From Cymodocea nodosa (taxonomy: Eukaryota; Streptophyta; Magnoliopsida; Alismatales; Cymodoceaceae), in NCBI GenBank assembly GCA_036874045.1, contig CM072341.1, positions 9,374,501 to 9,438,500 on the forward strand: 64,000 nucleotides of DNA, read 5' to 3'. Of this stretch, positions 34,612 through 46,319 are shown one piece after another (position 1 is the stretch's first letter; each line of letters opens with the position of its first letter). Position numbers and translations under genes: made by a program. A model generated the notes under the pieces. That model was not told the DNA's origin. It saw only the letters and a program-made list of their open reading frames with translations, and searched no databases.

Positions 34612-36374
34612 ACAGGGGGTGAATGGTGAAAGTGTGTATTTTTATAATTCTTTAAATGTTGAATCGAATGATTCAATAAAAAATGACATGAAACTAATAT
34701 AAAGCAAATAAACAGAGATGAGAAACACATAGCAAATTTTTAGGTGGTTCACCAATTTGGCTAGTCCACTCCCAAGGTTCACTTGGGCTTCACTAAGTGT
34801 TTCAACACTTACACACTTGCTTTCAGGTCAAAGTAAGAACCAACTACACAGAAGTTTTCAGGTAAAAACTTTAGTAAACCAACCTCTTGAGTTTTCAGGT
34901 TGAAACTCAAACCAACACTGTTTGTAGCTTTCAGGTTGAAGCCACGAACCAACAACTTTAAACCTTCAATGAGAGTTTTGGCGCAAGAGCTTTTTCTGCA
35001 ATGGATCTTCTGAATGTTCTTCACTATTTGCAGACTTGATTATAAATGGAATTCGAGTGTAGCTCACTATATATCTCTGCAGTATATCTGTTGTCTGTAT
35101 TTTGAATATATACTTGATATGTACAACGATCATATTTTCCTCCAACGGATGTATTCTACTGTACTTAATTAGGATAAAGTCCCAATACGACAAGTGACCG
35201 TTCAGAAAAACGTTTCAAGTCAACTTACCGATTTTCCTATTCTTTTGGATAGTTAGCTATGCAACTCTCCGAAGAGTAACTATAACTCACCGAAAGATCA
35301 CTTATCATTTACTGCCAAGTAGGATTCTAGAATATTTAAATGTGAGCTGTCATCCAATCGGATACTTATAACTGTAACTCATCGAATAGTTATATACTTG
35401 ACTTTGTCAACTTTCCGATTTAATTTAGCATGTGCATAAAAGACTGACTTAAATTTCGGAAGGTTATCCTGTAACTCACCGAAATTCTTCAGGATTTCAG
35501 ATAGTTATTTTTCTAACTCTCCGAAAACTTATTTGAGCCACTGTCTGGAATTCTACACATGGGAAATTCGATGACTTAAGTTTCGGATAGTTAAACTGTA
35601 ACTTATCTAAACTCTCTTTTAAATTTTGGATAGTTATCCTTCTAACTCTCCGAAAACCTATTTGAGCATCTGTCTAGATTTCTGCACGTGGGAAATTCAC
35701 TGACTTAAGTTTCAGATAGTTAAACTGTAACTTACCGAAACTCTCTTTTAAATTTCGGATAGTTATCCTAACTCTCCAATTTTCCCATTTAAACTTTCAA
35801 CTGCCGGCTTCCTCCATTTTGCACATGCGTAATAAAATGACTTAAGTTCTGGAAAGTTATGTTTGTAACTTACCGAAAAACTCGAATAGTTATCTAACTC
35901 TCCGAAAAGAAAACTCGGATAGTTATCTAACTCTCCGACAAGTTTTTTAAGCTTTTGTTCTGTATTTCTACACGTGGTTTATTGAATGACTTAACTTTCA
36001 GATAGTTATACCTATAACACTCTGGAAAGCCCTTTAAGCTTCCGGATAGTTATCTCCTTAACTATCTGATCATTCAATCCCTTTAACTGTCTGATTAAAT
36101 AACTCTCCGAAGGCTTTGTAAAATCGGATAGTTATTCTTTTAATTGTCCGATAGTATTGCTGCTGCTTTAAACTTGCTCTTCGGATACTTAAACCTATAA
36201 CTGTCCAATTTTGCTGAATCTTCTTGATTTGTTCATCTGGAACCTTCTTGATCTTTTCATCTGCCTGGAAATAGTTCTAACAACCTTCTAATCTAATGTA
36301 GTAAGACTTAACTGTGAAATACAATATGTTTCCTCACATAGGTTTTGCATTATCAAAATACTCGGGTACTAACA
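34612..36374 (-). repeat. LTR B2 (LTR family B), inner end missing about 26 bp
   Basis: Aligns along its length with 25762-27521 at high identity. Minus-strand start TGTTAGTACCCGAG at 36374 lies 6 bp from the polypurine tract of E, leaving TGTTAG of E between. It is therefore a separate insertion into the 3' LTR of E or a recombination product, not E's own LTR. Confidence 0.82.
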
Positions 36375-36380
36375 CTAACA

Positions 36381-36445
36381 ATCTCCCTCTTTTTGATGAT
36401 GACAAAACTGTAAACAGATATATTCTTCTCCTTTGTCAGAATTAA
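36381..36445 (-). other. two polypurine tracts of E
   Basis: Minus strand TCTTTTTAATTCTGAC then AAAGGAGAAG, and GTCATCATCAAAAAGAGGGA followed by GATTG at the LTR start. Same layout as 9008-9063 and 48531-48585. Confidence 0.82.
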
Positions 36446-36507
36446 AAAGAGGAGACAAGAGATTGAAGACTACTCGAAGATAAATAAAATGTAATTTCAA
36501 GAAAAAT

Positions 36508-38627
36508 TTATGGTGCAGCTAACTTTTTCTGTAACAAATATTGAATTAAGGTATCCCTCTCCCTCAAAAGTTGTTCTAAGTGAGCCACTTGATCCAAAAG
36601 CATCTGATTATGTTGAAGTAGAAGCTCATTCTATTATAGGAGGGTATCAAAATTGTCAACTGTTGTAAATGGAGTTGCTAGAGCTGGATTTGGTGTTGTA
36701 GGTGGTGGAGATTCTGCAGAAGGAGGTGCTGCATGAGGTGAAGCTGCTGTAGAAGGAGAAGCTGAATTCTGAGTTGTAGATGGTTGAAAAGGAGGGGGCA
36801 ACTCAATCGGATCAAAGGATGACATTCTCTGAAGATCCTTAAGCTGTAGTACTCTCCTTTTAATGGATTTCAGAGGTTTGCCCGATAAATCAATATATCT
36901 GGCCATCAGATGATAAATGAAATCTCCATAAAACAGAAAACTTTGTAGATGAGTAATCTGAGCAATAATTACTTTTGCCTAGTTAACCTTGATACCAGCC
37001 ATCACAGCATAAGTGGCTTGGTAAACTTTCCTCTCTAATTCATCTACATGACCTACTTTCTGAAATACAGAGGAAGACAGGATAGTGGCAATCATCTGGG
37101 CCAGACCATTAAGATCTGCAGTCTTAACTAAAATTTTTTATCAGGAGTTTTTCCAATCAATTTATTCATTTTTGATTCCTACCACCTTAGTTCTGATGGA
37201 GAAAGAGCAATATTTATACTAGTAGATGGTATTCCGAAAAGAGTCTCCAAGAATTCTTCATCAATCTTGATTGTTTGATGTTGAAGGTGCAGGAGAACAA
37301 AATGTAGAAAAATCTCAAGATTGGAGTAGAAAAGGGGAATTAGGTCTTCAAAAATGGATAACGCTGATGGAAAGGAAATAAGACCTAAAAGCCCTTGATG
37401 AGTGAGCAGACTGAGAATTGAATCCATTCCTTGAAAATTGACTAGTCTACTGTAAATGATCTTCATTCCTTGATATTTATTGAAAAAGAGATCCCTAGCT
37501 GTAGAAGATTTGAAATAATATACATCTGTAGGGACGTCTGAAAAATAATTGACTGCAACCTCTGGATCTTCATCTGCTAGAGGGGTTTCAAAAGCTGGAG
37601 GAGAGTGAGGAACAGAAACAGAACCTGAAACTGCATACAATCCTTGTATCACCATTTGAGTGTGAGGAGAAGGAATTGGATGAGATTCTACATCAGATGA
37701 AGGAGGAGGAGGAGTGAAGTCTTCTTTATTTACAAAAGGAGGTTTGGCAAAACTTGGATGAGAGGAGAGAGTTTTCTTTCTTCTCCTAGAGTATATTAAT
37801 TGAGTTTTGGCAGCCTCAAATGAAGGAATAGGAGAAGTAGGCAAAAAATCCTGCGGAGATGGAGAAATCAATTTAGGAGAACCAGGAGTAGTTTGATATA
37901 AAGAGCCAATAGTTAGCTTAGGAGAATTAGAAAGAGTTCTCCCAGCAAAATGCCTAAAATCAATTCCTTTCTTAGGCAAACAAAAATCTAGTTTAGTAAT
38001 AGATTTCTACTTATCAGCCACAACAGAAGTATCATGAAAACAAGCCGGTTCAAAAGGCTCTTGAATTTTTATTCCTGGTTCATTACTGAGTCGATTAGGT
38101 AACACTTGATTTCTCTGCTTGAGTAAGGTAGTTTGTAACTGTAGGGCCATATGCAATGCACGTTTTTCAAAGGCCCTAGAATCCTTAGAAGAACTCAAAA
38201 ATTGGCTGACATAAGCCTCAAAAACTATTTTAAACTAAGGTTCTAAGGAGTTAACTTTGGTAGTGAATATGTCTTCATCATCCGAGGAAGAATCTTTAGA
38301 AACCCTAGTAGCAACAGATTCTATCTTACCATACTGTGAAGAACGTGTAGACGAGGTCTTCTGTTTCTTATATCTAGTAGATGTTTTGTTGTATTTTCTC
38401 AAGGAAGACTTTTTGGTTTTCAACTGTTTCCCACTTTTAACAAAAGTGCTAATAGGACGAAATCTACAAAGAACAGACAATTGTTTCTCCAAACACAAGA
38501 AATGAGCGACTATATTTGAGGTTCCATACACTGACTCAATATCAATGATCTCTTCTCTAGTAGAAATAATGAGTTGAGCTTTTGTAGGAGAAAGATTTTC
38601 CATACCTGTTTGGAGTTCTTATTCCAT
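36508..38627 (-). pseudogene. aORF of E (envelope-position gene), A type
   Basis: About 706 codons from ATG 38627 (ME*ELQTGM, stop at codon 3) to TAA 36508-36510. N-terminal GxxEEIIDIESVY, Lys/Arg-rich RYKKQKTSSTRSS, basic patch YSRRRKK, proline-rich linker, then the conserved domain: DLFFNKYQGMKIIYSR, NFQGMDSILSL, EDLIPLFYSNLE, EFLETLFGIPST and ARYIDLSGKPLKSIKRR. C-terminal coiled-coil NELLLQHNQMLLDQVAHLEQ. In-frame stops at SLEP*FK, ADK*KSI, RW*ESK (37179-37181) and VN*AKV (36979-36981), and a 4 bp deletion near 37140. RW*E and VN*A stops occur at the same sites in A1. Confidence 0.8.
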
Positions 38628-40152
38628 TATTTGAATCCTCTGTTCTTGTTCTTATTGAGAGAGGGTAGAAAAACGTCCAGATGAAGCCATGAAGGAGAAG
38701 GCACGAAAAAGAGATGAAGTAGACGAAGGATTTGAGAAACGGAAGGTTAATGTAGAGTGAGAAGATAACCCTCCGAAAGCATATAAATATTGGAAAGTTT
38801 CAGAGATCGGTGAGTTAGAGATCTAACTTACCGAAAAGAAAGAGAATTTCGGATAGTTAGAGAATAACTATTCGAAAAAGAACTAAGGTCACAAGACAGG
38901 AACTTGCTGAAACGAAGGATTTTTCGAATAGTTATAGACTTAACTATCCGAAAAGCCCTTAAGACAAAATGCTAACTCTCTGAATACTTCCAGTACCTAA
39001 CTAGGTAATGAAAATAACTCCCCCTAAAAATATGCTGACTAAGAAAGTAATATAGCTTAAAAGTGAGAAAATTAGACAAATAAAAAATAATAAAGTCCCC
39101 TTGAATTTTTGAATAAAAGAAATTAGCAAAAAAAAAATTTGTTGAGGTATTTGTTTTTTTTTTTTTGTTTATTTGTGTGAGGATTACTGAAATATTCAAG
39201 GCTCCACATTAAGATAAATAACACATTTCACTTAGTATAATAACCTGATCCTATGGTTCACCTTATTAACCTTAAAGAAATCAGTTTTTATAAACTTCAG
39301 TGCTAGAACTTAATGTGTTTAGAATAGAAAAATTTAGAATTAGTTAATATGTTCTCTCCAGCTAGTTTGAAATTTCCATGAAGCAACCCCAAGGTATATT
39401 TACCCTTAACAATGCCTGTTATGAATTAACTAAGATGAAAAGAAGATCTTTGAGAATTATGAAACTGTTAATACTACATAGCCATAATCGAAGTTTTTTT
39501 TTTTTTTTTTTTGACATGATTGGTGTTGGTTGCTCTTTGCAACAAACATTCCAAATTTTTTTAATTTTTTAATTTTGGTAATGGCAATCACTTTAATAGT
39601 ACTGAAAAAATGGGAAAGTGTAGAAAGTTAAAAAACATTTGGACAAGGTCAGGTTAAATATCTTGAGTCTTATTACTTCCAACCACTTTTCCTTGTTTTT
39701 CACCCTCACATATTAAATACCTCTAAATTTTCTAATCATGAAACATTCAGTCTAGCAAATAGGCATACAATCATTGAATTAATTAAGGTAACTTGGCTAT
39801 TTTTTAGATTTAAATCCCCATTCTAAGTGTCATGTGGACATTATTCTATTTGTGGAGCAAAAATCTTCAGTAATTTTGTGAGTTATTCTGAGTTGATTTT
39901 AATATAGATGTATGAAATCATTGTAACTTATAAACTCAGTAGAAAATCATCTTATGAAGAGTGTTGGATGTGTTGTTTTTGTTTTAAAGTTTGAAGAAAA
40001 TAATAATTTGTAAATATTCTTAAGAAATATCTCAATATAAGGATTAAACTGAAATAGATTATCAAAATAATGTAGTATAAACAAATAATAGAAAAACAGA
40101 TGGTGAAGTAAATATTGAAAAAAAAGTAAAAGATAAAAAATAGTAGGTAAGG
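38628..40152 (-). other. pol-aORF spacer of E, with hairpin array before the aORF
   Basis: Non-coding. The part closest to the aORF (38760-38960) holds hairpins: 38847-38877 (13 bp arms TTTCGGATAGTTA and TAACTATTCGAAA, one G-T pair, loop GAGAA) and 38921-38954 (14 bp arms, 13 paired, loop TAGACT). Further out are T runs (39153-39168, 39490-39511) and no recognisable gene. Confidence 0.6.
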
Positions 40153-43100
40153 TTAAAAATCATTTAGGCAGCATATTCCTAAATCTCTTCTCAATTTGAT
40201 AAACTATTTTTCTTCAAGAGGCTTAGTGAAAATATCTGCCAACTGCTCATGAGTAGAAACAAAATTCAGCTCAATGTTCTCCTTCATAACATTATCTCTC
40301 AAAAAATGGTGTCTTATCTCAATATGTTTTGCCCGAGAGTGCAACACAAGGTTCTTTGACAAACTTATTGCACTATTACTATCACAATTAATAGGAGTTT
40401 TTCCATATAGAATTCCATAATCTTTCATAGTTTGTTTCACTCAAAGAATTTGTGCATAGCATAGGGCAACAACAACATATTCAGCTTTAGTAGTAGATAA
40501 GGCAACACAATTCTACTTCTTACTGAACCATGAAATTAATGAACTGCCAAACAGTTGGCAAGTTCCACTAGTACTCTTTCTATTAGATTTGCATCCAGCA
40601 TAATCAGCATCACTGTATCCAATTAGATCCAAACTACTATCTTTGAAATACATTAAACCAAAATTTGAGGTTCCTTGTAGGTATTTCATTATCCTTTTAA
40701 CTACAGATAGGTGAGATTCTTTTGGTTGAGCTTGAAAATGAGCACAGGTACAAACACTAAACATGACATCATGTCTAGAAGCTGTTAAATAAAGAAGAGA
40801 ACTTATCATTCCTCTATATTTGGTAATATCAACAGCTGGTCCATATTCATCTTTATCCAATTTAATTGATGAACTCATAGGAGTGCCTGAGGACTTGCTG
40901 TTACTCATTCCAAATTTTTCTAAAAGTTGCTTTGTATATTTTTCTTGATATACAAAAATTCCTTTTTCAACTTGTTTAATCTGCAATCCCAGAAAGAATG
41001 TCAACTCACCCATTAGACTCATCTCAAACTGATTCTTCATCTGATCTGCAAACTTATTACTCAAATCCTCATTAGTTGCTCCAAAAATGATATCATCTAC
41101 ATAAATCTGAACAACTAACAAACCTAGATGATTTTTCTTAAAAAATAAGGTATTGTCAACCTTACCAATAGAAAAACCATTATCTAACAAAATGGATTTC
41201 AACCTATCATACCAAGCTCTCGAAGCTTGTTTCAACCCATACAAGGCCTTCTTCAATTTGTAAACATGCTTAGGAAAATCAGCATCAGCAAAACCAGGTG
41301 GTTGCCTAACAAATACTTCTTCTTTAATGAAACCATTTAAAAATGCACTTTTAATATCCATTTGATAAAGTTTAAAATTTATATGAGCAGCAAAAGCTAG
41401 AAAAATTCTAATTGATTCTAATCTAGCTACAGGAGCAAAGGTTTCTTCAAAATCTATTCCCTCCTACTGGTTATACCCTTGGGCTACTAGTCTAGCCTTA
41501 TTTCTAATTACATGACCTGATTCATCAGATTTATTCTTAAATATCCATTTAGTGCCAATAATTGAATGACCTTGAGGTTTAGGAACTAAGTCCCAAACTT
41601 CATTTCTTCTAAATTGATTAAGTTCTTCCTACATGGCACTAATCCAAAATTCATCATTCAATGCCTCATCAATATTTTTAGGTTCAATTTCAGATAGAAA
41701 TGCATAACACCTGGAGACATTAATCCTAGATCTTGTTTGCACACCATTAGAAATATCACCAATAATAAACTCTTTAGGGTGTTGAGGCAAAAATTTATGA
41801 GTCAAAGGATTATTATTTCTTTCTTGAACCATGGTACTAGATTCTCCAATATTTGATTCATCGCATTCATAATCTGAAGTATCAACAATTTCTTTTGAAG
41901 CAATACTTGGTTCTTTATTAAAATTTACATGCATAGATTCTTCAACAATCAAAGAAATTTTGTTATAAATTCTATATGCTTTACTTCTTGAAGAATATCC
42001 CAAAAATATACCTTCATCAGATTTTGCTTCAAATTTATCTTTATTCTCCTTTGTATTCAGAATAAAGCATTTAGATCCAAAAGCTTTAAAATAATAAACT
42101 TTAGGAATTCTTCCCATCCATAGTTCAAAAGGAGTCTTATTCAAAACTCTTCTTACGGTTACTCTATTTAAAATAAAACATGCAGTACCAACTGCCTCAG
42201 CCCAAAAATAATAAGCAACCTTGTTTTCATTTAGCATAGTTCTAGCCATTTCTTAAAGAGATCTATTCTTTCTCTCTACAACTCCATTCTGAGAAGGGGC
42301 TCTAGGAAAGGCAAATCTATATTCTATTCCTAGATCTTGGTAAAGTTTTTCCATATTTTCATTTTCAAATTCCCCTCCATGATCACTCTTAATTTTTTGA
42401 ACTTTCAATTGCTTTTCATTTTGAACCATATTCAAAAAAAATTTAAACTCCTCAAAAACTTCACACTTATGTCTAAGAAATATTACCCAAGTATATCTTG
42501 AAAAATCATCAACTAGAACAAATACATATTTCTTTCCCCCTAAACTTTTTGTTCTAGTAGGGCCAAATAAATCCATGTGAATTAATTCCAAAATTCTTCA
42601 AGTTATAATTTGCTTTCCTGATTTAAAAGAACTCTTCTTCTGTTTTCCCAATTCACATGCATTACAGATTTTATCCTTTTTAAAAATCAAATTGGGTAAA
42701 CCATCTACTAGGTTCTTCTTAGCTAACTTATCAAGCTGCATCATATGAATATGACCTAGTCTATGATGCCATAACCATATATTATCTAAATTATTTGCAA
42801 TTAAACAGGAATCAGTGGTAGAAACATCATCAGGTAAATTTAGAAAACATACATCATTTCTTCTATGAGCAGTAAATTTAACTTCATTAGAATTTTCATC
42901 AATAACAAGACACTTCTTAGATTTAAACAAAACCATATAACCTTTATCTTCTAACTGAGTAATACTAATTAAATTATGCTCTAAATTTTCAACTAGTAAG
43001 ACATTATCTATAACCATTTTATCATTTACATAAACAGATCTGATACCAATAATCTTACCTTTCTGATCATTACCAAATCTGACATTTCCTCCATCAATCA

Positions 43101-43203
43101 TCTTTAGGTCTTTTAGAATAGATTTATCTCCAGTCATATGCATTGAAGCACCACTGTCCATCACCCATCGTGATCTCATTGGTGTTAGCCATAAAAAAGA
43201 CAT
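40153..43203 (-). pseudogene. pol: copia pol of E, complete domain set
   Basis: One frame of 1017 codons without frameshift, interrupted by seven stops (IIT*RIL, SL*EMA, AM*EEL, NQ*EGI, KK*NCV, IL*VKQ, EEK*FIK). Protease WVMDSGASMHMTG intact. Pre-integrase WLWHHRLGHIHM, CNACELGKQKK. Integrase HMDLFGPTRTK, KSDHGGEFEN, GVVERKNRS. Reverse transcriptase [46 protein letters not shown]. RNase [35 protein letters not shown], ending GICCLNDF. All catalytic residues I can check are present, so point changes alone inactivate it. It lies in the +1 frame relative to gag and overlaps it by about 80 bases. Confidence 0.92.
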
Positions 43204-44230
43204 TGGCTAGCTCTTCAGACTCAGACTCAATCTATGTACCATTAGTATTGGTACCTTCAGATACTTCAAATTCTATAGAATCATCCCAAGTAACTTGGAA
43301 TGCTTTCTTCTTTCCTTGATTAAATCTTCTCTGATGAAATTTCTATTTTCCATGAGATTTCTTCTTGTCAAAGTTCTTTCTTTCATCCTTCTTTTGATAT
43401 GTGCATTGGCTCTGAAAATGCCCATATCTGTTGCAGTTGAAGCATTTTGTAGTAGATTGCTTCCCTTTATCATGACTTTTTCCTTTCTTCTAGAATTTTC
43501 TGATAATACAGGACAATTCTTTTGGAAACTCATTAACAGACTCCTCAGATGGTTGTTGAGCCTTCAATGCAAGCTCCTTTTTCTTTTCAACCGTCCTTGA
43601 GGTTTCTCCTTCCTCTTCTTTCCAATCTTTCAATTGAGTCTCATAGGCTAATAGATTGCTAGTGAGATCTTCTAGAGTGAAAGTCCTCATATCCTTTAAA
43701 TCTTGTAGGGAGGTAGCCTTAGCTTTCCAATCTTTGTTCAGGCTTCTCAAAACTTTGATAACCTGTTCTTTCATGGGAAATTCTTTCCCGAGATTTTTCA
43801 AATCATTTATAATCTTAATGAAACAAGAAATGAGATCAGTGATACTCTCATTCTCTTTCATTTTAAACATTTCATATTTCCTCAGTAGGATACTTATTTT
43901 TGTATCCTTCATCTCATTTGTTCCTTCATATGTAATTTCTAAAGCACGCCAAGCTTCATGTACAGTAGAATAAGCAGAAATTTTGTTGTATATATCAGCA
44001 GTGATTGCACAAGTTAGTGCATTCATTCCTCTTGCATCCATTTGAATTTTCTTCTCATCTTCATCATTCCACATGTCTTTAGGAACATTTGGAAGTTGTA
44101 TTCCACGAACCACTGCTCTCCATACCTTCACATCCATAGATTTTAAAAAATTAGTCATTTTATTTTTCCAAAAGCAATAATTATTTCCATCAAAGAGTAG
44201 AGGTCGGTGAACATGCTGACCCTCTACCAT
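43124..44230 (-). pseudogene. gag: gag of E, Sirevirus type
   Basis: 369 codons, ATG 44230 (MVEGQHVHRPLLFDGNNY) to TAA 43124-43126, no frameshift, three in-frame stops (RKF*KKG at 43490, HGK*KFH, NGT*IES). DUF4219/UBN2 gag blocks: FWKNKMTNFLKSMDVKVW, ISILLRKYEMFKM, LLAYETQLKDW. Zinc knuckle complete: CFNCNRYGHFQSQC. The start is 39 bases inside the primer site. Shorter than the gag of B because the coiled-coil tail after the zinc knuckle is reduced. Confidence 0.88.
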
Positions 44231-44269
44231 TGATCTCAGATTGATTAAATCTATTACAGAGATAACCTA

Positions 44270-44281
44270 GCTCTGATACCA
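44270..44281 (-). other. primer binding site of E
   Basis: Minus strand TGGTATCAGAGC, an exact 12 base match to the complement of the 3' end of initiator Met tRNA, two bases from the LTR. Confidence 0.95.
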
Positions 44282-44283
44282 CT

Positions 44284-46001
44284 TGAAAGGATCGAATGAC
44301 ACACTAGAGTGGGGTGAATAGTGTCCTAATAAACTTTATTTTGCTTTTAAAACTTTGGAAGCTATTTACACTAATGAACCCTGATTAATTTATTTTGGAA
44401 TTAAAATTTGCAGTGCAGAAAGTAAAGAACACAAAGAGATTTATAGTGGTTCCCCAAACTGGGTAGTCCACTCCTCAAGGCCATAACCTCGAGAATTCCA
44501 CTAAGTGCTTTTAAGGCTAAGCACAAACCTTAAACAAGTTGCTTTTGTAGGCTAAGCAACAACCTTATAGATGTTTTTAAAGGCTAAACAAAAACCTTAC
44601 ACAAAGCACCAACTTTGTGTACTCAAGACCCTAATCTTGAGCAAGTGAAGTATCACACTTCACTCTCTTCACAAAGGCCCCGACCTTATGAAGGTATACT
44701 CACAACACCCTCGTGAGTTAATGTTTTAAAGCAAATGAGAGAACGGTTTAAAACCAGGAGTCACAGACTTAAAATGAAAATGACACACAAGACCAGATCA
44801 ACTCCAATGAAGAGTTGACAAAGAAGCTCTAAGGAGAATTCTTGATTGATCTATAGCTGTTGATCTTCTAGGCTTTGTTGATCTTTAGAATGTTTGTAGA
44901 AATGCTAAACAGCCAATTTCTCCCTTTTCAAGTGTTGAAAAATTCTGTGTATTTTAGTCTTCTGCAAATCCTTTTTATTTTTCCTTCGAGATTTGCATAG
45001 GTGGAAAGAATTCTGAAAAGATCAGATGCCTTAAGCAGTAATTCATTTCCAGCAACCTTCAATCATAATAAAGTCGAGATCTACAATCAAAAGATATCTT
45101 GCCACAAAGATTAGTCAATTAATAATAGTTGTAGTTTCTATAAAAATAGAATCTTCGGAGGCTTTTAGAAAATCGAAGACTTAAACAGATAACCTACCAA
45201 AACTCAAAATCATTTCGAATAGATAGAACTAACATACCGAAAGACCACTTAAGTCATGTATTAAAATTGAAGCACGTGTCCTTCTGAAACAGTGTCATAA
45301 AATATTAAAAATAAACTATCCGATAGAGAAGGCACATTTCGGATACTTAGAAAAGATAACTCTCCAATGCTTCAGATATTTCAAATAGTTACATAGGTAA
45401 CCTTTCAAAAAGTCACTTAAGTCAGAGATAATAGAAAACTCAACCATCCGAAGCTTAAAACTATTTTCGGATACTTACTAAAGGTAACTCTTCGATTCTT
45501 AAGAGTTTTCGGATAGTTACATTGTAACCTTCCGAAAAGTCACTTAAGTCAAGTGATGAGAGACTGACATGTGTCCTTCAAAAGAAAGTAACCGAAAATA
45601 CATTAAATCAGAGAAACAGCTAACTATCCAGAAAGAAAAACCTTAACTATCCGAAACATAAGGGATTTTGGATACTTACCATAAAAGTCATATCCGTACA
45701 TAAAAAGACTTAACTCATCGAAGATAAATAGCTTTCAGATAGTTACTGATATAACTGTCTGAAAAGCCAAGAGAGAAGCTCAACCATCCGATTTGTCTTG
45801 TTTTGTTCGGTGACTTATAAATTAACTCTTCGATCAATACACTGTAGACAAAATAACTTGCCAAATTCTAATTTAAAAGACTTTGAGTACAAAGCAGTTA
45901 GCCAAGATTCATTTGAATAAAAAGATAGCTAAAATATGGCAGAAATAATTAAACCACACATTTTTCATCATCAAATTAAGTGATAAATAATTGAACTAAC
46001 A
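44284..46001 (-). repeat. 5' LTR of E (A3, LTR family A), complete
   Basis: 1718 bp, minus strand TGTTAGTTCAATTATTT to GATCCTTTCA. Near-identical ends to LTR A2. Hairpin arms TTTCGGATAGTTA / TAACCTTCCGAAA and ACTTAAGTCA fill 45150-45840. The outer edge meets the A2 spacer, so E inserted there. Confidence 0.92.
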
Positions 46002-46319
46002 ATTTTTTTTACTTGGATAAGGGCTAGGAGTTTTCAGAGAGTTAGTATATTGTCTTAAGGAGTTTTTGGACAGTTATCCTATAACTATCTGAAATTCTCT
46101 TTCTTTTCGGTAGGTTAGGCCTCTAACTCACCAATTTCTAGAACTTTCCGATATTTATGTGTTTTCGGAGGGTTATCTTCTCACTTTGTCTCGACCTTCC
46201 GATTCTCAAACCCTTTGCTTGCTCCATTTTTTTCGCACCATCTCCAATCTTCTTAAATGTCTAAGTCTGGACAATTTTCTACCCTCTCTCAACTAGAAAA
46301 AGAATAGAAAATTCTTTTC
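46002..46319 (+). promoter_or_regulatory. aORF leader of A2 with hairpin arms
   Basis: Homologous to 6073-6474. Contains GGACAGTTATCCTATAACTATCTG (46067-46090; arms CAGTTAT and ATAACTATCTG), TTTTCGGTAGGTTAGG with CTAACTCACC, and TTTTCGGAGGGTTATC. Likely 5' leader of the aORF, possibly with promoter function. Confidence 0.5.

Larger units (their letters stand above)
36375..46001 (-). mobile_element. Ty1/copia retrotransposon E, Sirevirus A family, most complete copy
   Basis: Minus strand: complete 5' LTR (A3), primer site, gag, pol, 1.5 kb spacer, aORF, two polypurine tracts and then only the first 6 bp of the 3' LTR. All enzyme domains are present. Inserted into the pol-aORF spacer of A2 at 46001/46002. 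Confidence 0.9.

Noticed and set aside
43295..43973. Plus-strand open stretches opposite gag of E
   Set aside because: Shadows of the real gag frame; hydrophobic composition is a side effect of reading Lys/Glu-rich codons in reverse.
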